NCBI RefSeq assembly: GCF_002088945.1
Contig: NZ_NCSU01000011.1
Span: 1 to 64,000 of the forward strand
Direction: 5' to 3'
Source: Henriciella pelagia
GTDB lineage: Bacteria; Pseudomonadota; Alphaproteobacteria; Caulobacterales; Hyphomonadaceae
DNA length: 64,000 bases
In this document: in pieces, positions 54,816 through 62,736 of the stretch
Layout: every line of letters begins with the position of its first letter
Numbering within the stretch: the first letter of the stretch is position 1
Made by a program: the position numbers and the translations under genes
The notes under the pieces: model-generated
Database searches by the model: none
What the model saw: only the letters and a program-made list of their open reading frames with translations
Told to the model about the DNA's origin: nothing

Positions 54816-55496
54816 TCAGGCCTTGAGCCAGTCGGGTAGTGCCGGCCAGTCGGCGCGGATTCGCGACGGGTCGCGCAGGAGGAAGGCGAAAACGGAGTCG
54901 ATATGCGCTTCGATCGCCTGTGGCGACAGTATGTCGACGCCGTAGAGTTCGCGCGCCTCGGCGGCGAGAACAAATGGCATCTGGCAGATCGAAGTGATGA
55001 TGAAGATGAGGGAAGGGTGCCAGGCATTGGGGAGGTTGCCAGCTTCCATGTGCCGGCGGGTAGGGCCCGCATAGACTTCATGCCCGGGCTGGATGAAGTT
55101 CTCGACCATCCAGTGCAGGCGCGGGCCGCCGCGCACCGATTCGGATATCATGATGCGCGCATGCTCTGGGTGCTTTGCGCAATAGTGGATGTAGCGACGA
55201 AGGAATTCGCGGTACCCTTCGAGCGTGTCCATTTCGGGCGGGGTGCCGTTTTCGAAGCCAAGCTCCGCGCGCAGGCGTTCGAACATGTCGGCCACCGCCT
55301 CGCGCCAGAGATTGTCCTTTGTTCCGAAATGGTAGCGGATCATGGCGTGAGAGGCGTCGGCGTCGGCAGCAATGTCGCGCGTGTTTGCGGAATCGAAACC
55401 ACGTTCGGCGAAATGATGCCGGGCAACTTCCAGAATGCGGGCGCGTGTGGCTTCGGCCCTTGCCTGCACGGGTTTGCGTGTCGTCTTTCCCGCCAT
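54816..55496 (-). CDS. TetR-family transcriptional regulator
   Basis: A 226-residue regulator. The N-terminal helix-turn-helix domain contains ILEVARHHFAERGFDSANTRDIA and ADADASHAMIRYHFGTKDNLWREAV. The C-terminal ligand domain resembles the TetR_C family with HWMVENFIQPGHE. GGGAG lies before the ATG at 55496. It sits between the receptor (same strand, downstream) and the MFS transporter (divergent), and identical palindromes lie on both sides, so it probably controls the whole locus in response to a substrate-derived ligand. Confidence 0.92.
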   Translation of the reverse strand: MAGKTTRKPVQARAEATRARILEVARHHFAERGFDSANTRDIAADADASHAMIRYHFGTKDNLWREAVADMFERLRAELGFENGTPPEMDTLEGYREFLRRYIHYCAKHPEHARIMISESVRGGPRLHWMVENFIQPGHEVYAGPTRRHMEAGNLPNAWHPSLIFIITSICQMPFVLAAEARELYGVDILSPQAIEAHIDSVFAFLLRDPSRIRADWPALPDWLKA

Positions 55497-55578
55497 TGCC
55501 TGATCTCCCGTCTGTATGGTGCTGGTGTCAGGACCTAACCCGAAACCCGCTGTTATGCACTTTTCATCATAAAAATAT

Positions 55579-55592
55579 TCCAATTGGATGAA
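55579..55592 (+). promoter_or_regulatory. Palindromic operator between tetR and the MFS gene
   Basis: TCCAATTGGATGAA contains the perfect 10-bp palindrome TCCAATTGGA. Read on the minus strand it gives TTCATCCAATTGGA, which matches 54751-54764 at 13 of 14 bases. Its position between two divergent genes fits autorepression plus control of the transporter operon. Confidence 0.6.
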
Positions 55593-55634
55593 CTTTTGGG
55601 TTAAGGCTGCCTGAAGCGTCGAGGGAGGCAGAGC

Positions 55635-57005
55635 GTGAATCGTCAACGGTCAGGGGGCGGCGCGGTCGGGACAGGCCGCGTCCAGCTCGGCACAGTCATT
55701 GGCTATGGTGCGGGCGATTTCGGCCTCAACCTGTTCTATACCGGGCTCAATCTTTACCTGCTCTACTACTACACAGACGTGGTAGGGCTCGCTCCTGGCA
55801 TTGCCGGGTCTCTGTTCATGGTTGCCCTGCTGTGGGATGCAGTGACCGATCCGGTCATGGGGGCAGTTGCCTCGCGCACCCGCTCGCCTTTCGGCCGTTA
55901 CCGGCCCTATCTCCTGTTTGGCGGTCCCCTGCTCGGTGCGAGTTTCGTTCTGCTTTTCGCAGCCCCCGTGCTCTGGCCTGCCCAGCCCGTGATCGCCTGC
56001 CTGCTGACGCACCTCCTGTTCCGGACCGTCTATACGGTGTTTGGCGTTCCCTACGTTTCTCTCAGCGCTGCCATGACGACGGACGGAAAGACGCGTACAT
56101 CCCTTTCCGGTGCACGGATGCAGTTCGCGACGCTCGGTGCCATCGTGACCGCTTTCCTGACACCCTGGCTTGCCGAGCAGTTCGCGAACGGAAGCCTGGT
56201 ACGCGGCTACATGGTCACGGCTGTGGTCTACGCCCTGTTTGCTGAAGCGGTCTTCCTCGTCACCTTCTTCTCGGTAAGGGAGCGGGCAGATATCGGTATC
56301 CAGTGCCCCGATCTCATGGCGTCGATGCGCGCCGTGCGAGGCAATCACGCATTCTGGATCCTGTTTGCCAGCGTGGTGATGAACGTCGTGGCCTCGACCA
56401 TCTTTACCAAGTCCATCATATACTACACCCGATACGTGATCGGTGAGGCCGGAATGGTGCGCGAGGTGCTGACGTTCTACACCATTGCCGCTGCAGCCGC
56501 CGTTTTCGGGTGGACGCTGCTTGCGAGGCGAACCTCCAAGACGCTGGTGCTGAGCATCGGTCTCTCGCTCAATGCCGTAATCTTTCTCCTGCTTTTCCTG
56601 ATCGCGCCAGAGAGCAAGACCATGTTCCTGGGATTTGTCGTCATGGCTGGCATCGGCATGGCGGCCACCATCGTCGCCTTCTGGGCCATGCTGCCGGATA
56701 CGGTCGAATTTGGCGAGTGGAAGACCGGGGTCCGTGACGAGAGTATCTTCTTCGGCCTGTACCAGTTTTCTCAGAAGGCGGCGTCGGGGCTCGCCGTGGG
56801 CGCCGTCGGCCTGATTCTCCAGGCCATCGGCTATGTCGCCAATACCGACCAAGCGGCAGGTACACTCGACGGGCTTAGGGTCCTCAGCTTTGCACTGCCG
56901 GCGGCCGGCATGGCCGCCGCCGCCGCGATCATCGCTTTCTATCCGATGCGCGGAGACCGGCACAGCAGGATCGTCGAGCTGCTCAAGGCAAGAGGAGAGG
57001 GATGA
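55635..57005 (+). CDS. MFS sugar-cation symporter (GPH/MelB-like)
   Basis: A 456-residue permease with about 12 membrane helices. The GPH-family features are present: GYGAGDFGLNLFYTGLNLYLLYYYTDV at the start, DAVTDPVMGAVASRTRSPFGRYRPYLL (the loop 2-3 motif with the cation-site Asp) and WAMLPDTVEFGEWKTG. The start is GTG with GAGGGAGG upstream. It is the first gene of the plus-strand operon and overlaps the sulfatase gene by four bases. It likely imports the glycoside or disaccharide freed outside. Confidence 0.92.
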   Translation: MNRQRSGGGAVGTGRVQLGTVIGYGAGDFGLNLFYTGLNLYLLYYYTDVVGLAPGIAGSLFMVALLWDAVTDPVMGAVASRTRSPFGRYRPYLLFGGPLLGASFVLLFAAPVLWPAQPVIACLLTHLLFRTVYTVFGVPYVSLSAAMTTDGKTRTSLSGARMQFATLGAIVTAFLTPWLAEQFANGSLVRGYMVTAVVYALFAEAVFLVTFFSVRERADIGIQCPDLMASMRAVRGNHAFWILFASVVMNVVASTIFTKSIIYYTRYVIGEAGMVREVLTFYTIAAAAAVFGWTLLARRTSKTLVLSIGLSLNAVIFLLLFLIAPESKTMFLGFVVMAGIGMAATIVAFWAMLPDTVEFGEWKTGVRDESIFFGLYQFSQKAASGLAVGAVGLILQAIGYVANTDQAAGTLDGLRVLSFALPAAGMAAAAAIIAFYPMRGDRHSRIVELLKARGEG

Positions 57006-58753
57006 TGTTGCGCACTTTTCTGACTGCGCTGGTCTTGGTGGCGGCTGCGGGCTGCCAGTCGGTTCCGGGCGAGGCCGGGCGGGCGGCGCAGCGTCCGAAC
57101 ATCCTGCTGGTCGTCTTCGAGGATATGAGCCTCAAGGTGGGCGCTTTCGGCGATCCCGTGGCAACCACGCCGATACTCGACTCCCTGGCGCAGGAAAGCA
57201 TCCTGTTTCCGAACACGTTCACCACCGCCGGTGTGTGCGCGCCGTCGCGGGCTTCGCTGATCACGGGTGTTCACCAGCAGACCCTCGGCGCCCAGCATAT
57301 GCGGACCCATGCCTTCGAAACGGATTTCGAGCCGTCAGGCTTTGAGATCGGCTACGCCGCTGTGCCGCCGCCGGAGGTGAAAGCCTTTCCCGAGCTGTTG
57401 CGCCAGTCGGGATACTACACCTTTGCCGGCTATGGCGGCTGGGTGATTTCGAACAAGAAGGACTACCAGTTCGGAACGCCTTTCACTGTTTGGGATGAGG
57501 ATAGCGAGGCCGCGAGCTGGCGGGGGCGGGCACCCGGCCAGCCCTTCTTCGGCATGGTTACCCTGGCAACGACTCACGAATCCTTCCTGTTTCCCGTCCC
57601 GGCCATTCGCGACACCGAGCTTGCGAAGACTGTCGCCGCCCGCAACGAAAGACTGCTGTCGGGCAAGGTCGCGGTCACGGATCCGTCCGATGTGACCGTG
57701 CCGGCCTGGCTGCCGGACGTGTCTGAAGTGCGCCGGGAGATTGCGACCCAATATGACAACATCGCCTTTACCGAACAGAAGCTTGCCATGCTCCTCGAGG
57801 ACCTAGAGCGGGACGGCCTTGCGGATGATACAATAGTCATCGTCACCACCGACCATGGCGACGGATTCCCCCGGGCCAAACGTTCGGTCTACGATTCGGG
57901 TATTCGCGTTCCGCTATTGGTCCGGTTTCCGGACGGCCGGGGCGCCAGCGAGGTGCGCGACGAACTGGTGAGCTTCGTCGATCTTGCGCCAACGATCCTG
58001 TCGCTTGCGGGGGCGCCCACGCCTGAATGGCTGCACGGGCAGGTCTTCCTCGGCGAGGCTCGGGACGCGCCCAATTCCTACATCTTCGCCGCAAGCGACC
58101 GGATGGATCAATGGATGGACCGTAGCAAGGCGGTGCGCGATGAACGCTACAAGCTCATCCGGAACTACATGCCCCAAGTGGCGCTGTTGCAGCCCGTCGC
58201 GTTCCGGGAGGAGTTGCGATCCATGCAGGCGCTCCAGCGGCTGCATGATGAAGGCAGGCTCAGTGACCTGCAGGCGAGCTATCTCGACGTCCCGCGTGCG
58301 CGGCTTGAGCTTTACGACATGGAAGAGGATCCCGAGGAAACCCGCAACCTTGCCGGCAAGCCCGCGCTGCGTGCCGTTCGTCAACGCCTTGTCGATGCGC
58401 TTGATGACTGGCTGGAACGGACACCGGACCTCTCCGCCGTGTTCGAAACCGAAATGGTCGAAGCGATGTGGCCGGGCGGCCGGCAGCCTGTCACAAGCGC
58501 TCCGTCGATCAGCGTATCCAGGGCGGACGATTCCGGGCTCGTCCTTGCCTCCGAAACCGAAGGCGCCTCTATTGCGTGGCGACGGCAGGGGAATGCGGCC
58601 GGGGCCTGGCAGCTTTACACGCCGGGAACGCGCCTGCCGGCAGACCCCTGCATTGAGGCGCGCGCGGTTCGCTATGGCTACGGCGCCAGCGATATCGTGA
58701 CAAACTGCGTTCAGGACGGAGATACCGCAAAGACAGGTGAAGGAGAGCACTGA
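57002..58753 (+). CDS. Sulfatase lipoprotein
   Basis: A 583-residue sulfatase that removes sulfate esters. The N-terminus is a lipoprotein signal (LVLVAAAGCQS, Cys18). RPNILLVVFEDM gives metal-binding Asp residues. C79-A-P-S-R is the CxPSR formylglycine motif with SLITG following, and TTDHGDGFPRAK is the second metal-site segment. A formylglycine-generating enzyme or anSME is needed for activity but is not in this window. It overlaps the transporter gene, and the esterase start follows one base after its stop. The extra C-terminal 90 residues look like a beta domain. Confidence 0.93.
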   Translation: MMLRTFLTALVLVAAAGCQSVPGEAGRAAQRPNILLVVFEDMSLKVGAFGDPVATTPILDSLAQESILFPNTFTTAGVCAPSRASLITGVHQQTLGAQHMRTHAFETDFEPSGFEIGYAAVPPPEVKAFPELLRQSGYYTFAGYGGWVISNKKDYQFGTPFTVWDEDSEAASWRGRAPGQPFFGMVTLATTHESFLFPVPAIRDTELAKTVAARNERLLSGKVAVTDPSDVTVPAWLPDVSEVRREIATQYDNIAFTEQKLAMLLEDLERDGLADDTIVIVTTDHGDGFPRAKRSVYDSGIRVPLLVRFPDGRGASEVRDELVSFVDLAPTILSLAGAPTPEWLHGQVFLGEARDAPNSYIFAASDRMDQWMDRSKAVRDERYKLIRNYMPQVALLQPVAFREELRSMQALQRLHDEGRLSDLQASYLDVPRARLELYDMEEDPEETRNLAGKPALRAVRQRLVDALDDWLERTPDLSAVFETEMVEAMWPGGRQPVTSAPSISVSRADDSGLVLASETEGASIAWRRQGNAAGAWQLYTPGTRLPADPCIEARAVRYGYGASDIVTNCVQDGDTAKTGEGEH

Positions 58754-58754
58754 T

Positions 58755-59675
58755 ATGCTGCGAACGTGTGCAAGACTGGCCGTTGGTGGCCTTTTCCTGA
58801 TTGCAGGAGGCAGTCCCGTGCTGGCGCAAACGGACACGGGCTCTGACGAGAGGCCAATGGCGCTGCCACCGGTGCCGGTGCCGGCAGATCCGCCAGAACA
58901 TGCCGCCATTTCGCTCGGCGGGGCTTTGGACGATCGTGCACTGTGGGAGCATTTTCTGGATCAGCTTACGGTTCGCAATGTAACCGCAGCGGAACTCTAT
59001 CCCGTGCTGCCAGCGTCCGATGCGGGCAATGGCAAGGCCGTGATCGTCGTACCAGGTGGCGGTTACATGTTCGTCTCGGTCGAGAATGAGGGATTTCCGG
59101 TTGCAGAGCGGCTGGCCGCAGAAGGCTATACGGCCTTTGTTCTGAAATACCGGACGCGGCCAACGCCCGCCGATCCTGAGGCGTTTCTTGCCTTCCTTGC
59201 GCCGCTCGCCGCCCAGCTCGGCAAGGTGGAGCTGGAGGCCTATGTCCCGGCGGTGGAAGATCTTGCGTCGGCCATGACTTATGTTTCACGGCACTGTCCG
59301 GATTATGGTTGCGCATCAGGACGCGTTGACCTGATCGGCTTTTCGGCGGGTGGCCTGTCCATTATCCGGATGCTGGAAACGCAGCCAAAGGATGTGACGG
59401 TTGCCTCGGCGGCGCTAGTCTATCCGCCTCTGTCCCAGACGGTGCGGGCCCGGAGCAAGCCACCGCTCTTCCTTGCCGTTGCGTCTGACGACCCTCTTTT
59501 CCGGCAAGGCGGTTTTACCGTGCCACAAGCCTGGTACCGCGCCACCGGACGGCTCGAGTTTCATCTTTACGATCATGGCGGGCATGGCTTTGGCACCCTG
59601 CGCAAGGGTGCGACGAGCGAGCGCTGGCTGGACCAGTATGTGAGCTGGCTATCGGTCGCGCACGATCAGGATTGA
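58755..59675 (+). CDS. Secreted alpha/beta-hydrolase (acetyl-esterase-like)
   Basis: A 306-residue exported esterase. The signal peptide ends near GGSPVLAQT. VIVVPGGGYMFVSVENEGFPVAERLA is the oxyanion-hole region, GFSAGG the nucleophile elbow with the catalytic Ser, and YDHGGHGFG carries the catalytic His. This form is common in acetyl-xylan or acyl-sugar esterases of polysaccharide loci. GAAGGAG lies before the ATG at 58755. It is the third gene of the MFS-sulfatase-esterase operon. Confidence 0.88.
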   Translation: MLRTCARLAVGGLFLIAGGSPVLAQTDTGSDERPMALPPVPVPADPPEHAAISLGGALDDRALWEHFLDQLTVRNVTAAELYPVLPASDAGNGKAVIVVPGGGYMFVSVENEGFPVAERLAAEGYTAFVLKYRTRPTPADPEAFLAFLAPLAAQLGKVELEAYVPAVEDLASAMTYVSRHCPDYGCASGRVDLIGFSAGGLSIIRMLETQPKDVTVASAALVYPPLSQTVRARSKPPLFLAVASDDPLFRQGGFTVPQAWYRATGRLEFHLYDHGGHGFGTLRKGATSERWLDQYVSWLSVAHDQD

Positions 59676-59696
59676 TGGTTCGCAGCACTGCTTGGC

Positions 59697-59963
59697 TCAA
59701 AGCGACGCCATGATGCTGCGGCTAGGTGTGACCTTGTTGTCGAGGAAGTCGCGCCAGATGTCGGCGATCGCATCCGGACCGCTGATGCGCTCGACTGTGA
59801 CCTCGCTGGCGGCCGTGTGGGCGAGGCGCGCGCTGGCTTCACCGGCCTTTTTGTAGAGCACGCCGGGGCCTCACTCCTTGTTGCGCTTGGCGATCTGTGC
59901 TGGCGCAAAGAAAAAGGTCGGCCTAGCGCCCGGCAGGTCCTTCGCTACGCCGCGTTTTTCCCA
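59697..59963 (-). pseudogene. C-terminal remnant, probably DUF2855 family
   Basis: About 89 codons on the minus strand read WEKRGVAKDLPGARPTFFFAP, QIAKRNKE, then TGA (59871-59873), then GPGVLYKKAGEASARLAHTA through VTPSRSIMASL to the natural stop at 59697. The TGA sits where Trp is expected (NKEWG), so it looks like a nonsense mutation. The pattern FFAPAQIAKR resembles DUF2855 proteins from memory. The upstream part is lost where the P450 remnant begins. Confidence 0.5.
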
Positions 59964-60518
59964 ATGGGTCGCCCCGACTATGCAGCTTTCGACCATGTCA
60001 AGGTGCCTGTGCAGTTTGCCGGTCAGTTCGCCATTGCCGGGCTCGACACAGTGGCGGCCGCCATCGGCTTCGGCCTCTTGCACCTCGCCCGTCATCCGGA
60101 AGACCAGAAACGTCTACGCGACAAGCCGTCCGTTATTCCCGGCGCCGTGGAAGAGATGCTGCGGGCCTTCTCGACCGTTCAGATGATCCGCAAGACGACA
60201 AAGGATACCGAGCTGTGCGTTGTGAAGATCAAGGCCGGCGACCTCGTCTGCTGCCCGTCCATGGTGGCGAACCGCGACCCGGAGGAGTATCCCGACCCCG
60301 ACCAAATCGACTTCGACCGCAACGCTAACCGTCATATGGCCTTCGCCTATGGCGTTCACCGCTGTCTGGGTTCGCATCTGGCCCGCCGGGAACTCGTGAC
60401 TGCGCTGGAGGAGTGGTATAAGTGTATTCCAGCGTTCCGGATCAAGGAGGGCAGCCCTCCTGTCACTTATGGTGGGTTCGTCTTCGGCGTGGACTCGCTA
60501 CACCTCGTCTGGGACTGA
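59964..60518 (+). pseudogene. Cytochrome P450 C-terminal half
   Basis: About 184 residues match the C-terminal half of a bacterial P450. The I-helix is AIAGLDTVAAAIGF, the K-helix ExxR is VEEMLR, and the heme-binding loop is MAFAYGVHRCLGSHLARREL with the Cys ligand at 60363-60365. The N-terminal half, including the substrate-recognition regions before the I-helix, is absent, so it cannot be an active enzyme. The frame is clean to its stop. It converges with the DUF2855 remnant, so two truncated genes meet at about 59963. Confidence 0.85.
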
Positions 60519-60903
60519 ACGATCAGGTCTTATAGGCCCAGGCGGAACATATTCTGGCCGCCGGGGAACAGCCCTTCGTACCTGATCTGTCATTCTGTTC
60601 GATTAGGCTCTGGAGCGGGCCAATCGCCGGTTCAGGATTGCGGGAGAATGTCACTTTTAGCGTTCGATCTGTGTATGCTGTTCCGAAGAACACAAAAGTG
60701 TGAGTCCATTCACTATCAAGAAGCCCCGCAGAAACAGAAAGCTGGCTTTCTTGGCGGTATTTTCATCCACAGATTTTCATGCTCTGCAGTAACTACAACA
60801 GGTTACGGTGCTAGTTCATCATTGAGTGGGAATAGGAATAAGTACCTGATTTCGTCCTCGCATACCCCGCTAGGGCTGTGTCTTGATCGCCTTGGGGGTG
60901 GGC
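60519..60903 (+). other. Gene-poor junction region
   Basis: No real gene was recognised in this relatively AT-rich stretch. It contains the third guaA-end repeat at 60821-60833 and leads into the IS1595-type remnant at 60904. Confidence 0.5.
60821..60833 (+). repeat. guaA-end repeat, right copy
   Basis: ATTGAGTGGGAAT is identical to the first 13 bases of the guaA terminal repeat at 44551-44563 and in the same orientation. It would be the right attachment site of the catabolic island. Confidence 0.6.
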
Positions 60904-61205
60904 ATGTCGTACCTGCTTTTGCCTCAATTCCACGACGAGAAGGCTGCTCGCGAATTTGCGGAAGCTCGGGTCCGGGCTGACGGTGATGCTTGTCCACACT
61001 GCGGCGTCATGGGTGAATTGGGTGTTCTCAAAGGCTGACTACCTGCACTGGCGTCTACAAGTGCTACGCTTGCCGCAAGCCTTTCTCCTGCTAGCATCCG
61101 GCAAGAAGGCTATGGCAGCAACAACTGTCCCGCACGCTTGTCATGACGCTGAATGCCGCTTGGTTCATGTCTCACCTGTCAGACAGCTCGTACGTGTGGT
61201 CGATT
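60904..61205 (+). mobile_element. IS1595-type transposase remnant
   Basis: The start MSYLLLPQFHDEKAAREFAE and the zinc-ribbon half CPHCGVMGE match IS1595-family transposases. A stop follows after VLKG (61036). The second zinc-ribbon half TGVYKCYACRKPFS appears in another frame (61041-61088), and NAAWFMSHL in yet another (about 61146-61175). The DDE catalytic core is missing. It is a decayed 5' fragment. Confidence 0.7.
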
Positions 61206-61434
61206 GGTATACCGAAAAAAGCCAAACGATGACAAAAAGCCGCAATGCCAAAGATTTTTCGATGCCGCTCGAGAGAGCGGTGGCGACGAATCTGCCGAAG
61301 CGTTTGAGCTGGTTTTTCGAGAAATTGTTCCAGCCAAAGCGCGTCAGCAGGAATGCCTGAAGACTTTCAAGAGCTCGCGACTGGGCAAAGCCGCATTCCA
61401 GCAGTTTGATACTGTCCTCAAGGGGAGCATATGA
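61206..61434 (+). pseudogene. Small hypothetical protein fragment after the IS remnant
   Basis: About 70 codons read KKPNDDKKPQCQRFFDAARE, then GGDESAEAFELVFREIVPAK to a stop at 61434. This resembles small proteins of unknown function that I recall accompanying IS1595-type elements. It has no clear start or ribosome-binding site and is fused in frame to shifted transposase sequence, so I treat it as a remnant. Confidence 0.35.
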
Positions 61435-62174
61435 GCCCGTTTACGTATAGTGCAAGCCACCGGGCAAGCGACTTCCGCGTTCAGGCGATTCACTGATCGC
61501 AACATCGAAACATTGCTGTCAGTTTACCGGTCTTGAGGAGATGTTCTGCACGGCCATTTTCCCAGGGCGACAGCGCACAGCTAGGTCAGACCCCGACTTT
61601 CGACGCCGGGAGAAGGCCTGTATTGGACCTTGCCAGTATCAAATGAACAGATTGGATCAGTCCAAGTTTCGTTCCAACGCAGGTAGCCAGTTGCAATATA
61701 GATCTTGTCAGCTTCAGCGGTCAGCAGCCTGCCATAGTGAATGGGTTTCTGAATTGACCGAACTGTTGATGTTGGAAATTTCGCAACGAGCCACCGCAAT
61801 GAAAATTCAGCCAAAGAAAACTATGGATGAAACGACGGCAGAATTTCCAATAGAAGTCTATTGGGCATTGTATCTAAACAGTAACAGTGGATCGCTCGTC
61901 ATCGAGAAAGAAACCAAAGCCGCAAGCATTGCTTCTGCAGCAATTCCAGACGGCACGTTTTTTTACTCTTTGTGAGTCATTCAGTCTCACTCAACACAGC
62001 CATTCAGTAGATCGGGGTGTTGAATATCGCTAAACGAGAAAAATTATCGTTAACGATAGTTTATAATTGACGAATTGTTAATCCTTGGTAATGTTACGGC
62101 GATGCGTGCAGCGGTGTGGGGACACCGCAGCCTAGATGGTCTGGGCAGGCACGTTGTAGATACGGGGACGCTCA
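61435..62174 (+). other. 740-base gene-poor region and csgF leader
   Basis: Relatively AT-rich DNA with no recognised gene. Its last 150 bases probably hold the csgF promoter. A perfect 14-bp palindrome TATCGTTAACGATA lies at 62045-62058, about 117 bases before the csgF start, and a TTAA-N7-TTAT (62050-62064) overlaps it, close to the CtrA consensus TTAA-N7-TTAA. Confidence 0.4.
62045..62058. promoter_or_regulatory. Perfect palindrome upstream of csgF
   Basis: TATCGTTAACGATA is a perfect 14-bp palindrome about 117 bases upstream of the csgF start. Its length and symmetry fit a dimeric regulator site; which regulator is not known. Confidence 0.45.
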
Positions 62175-62735
62175 ATGAGGGGACGCCTTTCAGCAGCATT
62201 GCTGTCTACCGCAATCGCTACAGTACTCGGTTTATCCGCTTCCGCACAGGAACTTGTTTACGAGCCAATCAATCCTTCCTTCGGGGGCGACAGCTTCAAT
62301 TCATCTCACCTTCTTGGCATCGCCAACGCCCAGAACGATTATCGCGATCCTGACCAGCAGAAGAATGCGGCCAGCCAGTCAGAGCAATTCGTCCGGCAGC
62401 TGCAGAGCCGCCTTCTGTCTTCGCTTGCCGGCGAAGTAAATGAGGCGATTTTCGGTGATAACCCACAGGATTCCGGGACAATCACTTTTGGTGATCAGAT
62501 TATCGAGTTCTATCGCGGGCTTGATTCAGTTCAGTTGACGATCACTGATCTCACGACAGGAGCGATCACTGAAATTGAGGTCCCATTACTTTATGCTGGT
62601 GGCGCGGTAAGCGGGGCCAGTCCAACCAGTCTTGGCGCCATGAGCGGCCTTTATGGCGACGAGGCCGGCCAGTCTGGCGATATTCTTGATCCTTCAATCA
62701 CCGGTGATGCCGGCTCAGATTCGGGGATCTACTAG
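62175..62735 (+). CDS. csgF: Curli production assembly/transport protein CsgF
   Basis: A 186-residue exported protein (signal peptide to about residue 24, LSASAQE). The mature N-terminus LVYEPINPSFGGDSFNSSHLLGIANAQND is the CsgF signature that inserts into the CsgG pore. CsgF couples secretion of curlin subunits to fibre nucleation at the cell surface. The C-terminal Gly-, Ser- and Asp-rich tail is longer than in enterobacteria. csgG starts one base after the stop, so the two are co-translated. CsgA, CsgB and CsgE are not in the window. Confidence 0.93.
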   Translation: MRGRLSAALLSTAIATVLGLSASAQELVYEPINPSFGGDSFNSSHLLGIANAQNDYRDPDQQKNAASQSEQFVRQLQSRLLSSLAGEVNEAIFGDNPQDSGTITFGDQIIEFYRGLDSVQLTITDLTTGAITEIEVPLLYAGGAVSGASPTSLGAMSGLYGDEAGQSGDILDPSITGDAGSDSGIY

Positions 62736-62736
62736 G

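Noticed and set aside
55650-56963. A 437-codon open frame on the minus strand
   Set aside because: It is antisense to the MFS transporter; its composition (His-, Gly- and Arg-rich, no hydrophobic core) is that of a shadow frame.
60531-60593. A short minus-strand stretch reading YEGLFPGGQNMFRLGL to a stop, resembling a barrel-protein C-terminus
   Set aside because: Only about 19 codons between stops; too short to call, though it may be another decayed gene tail.
61541-61975. A 144-codon open frame, and a 77-codon frame antisense to it, in the gap before csgF
   Set aside because: No Shine-Dalgarno, no recognisable domain, and a codon choice unlike the neighbours. Possible remnants, but nothing can be supported.
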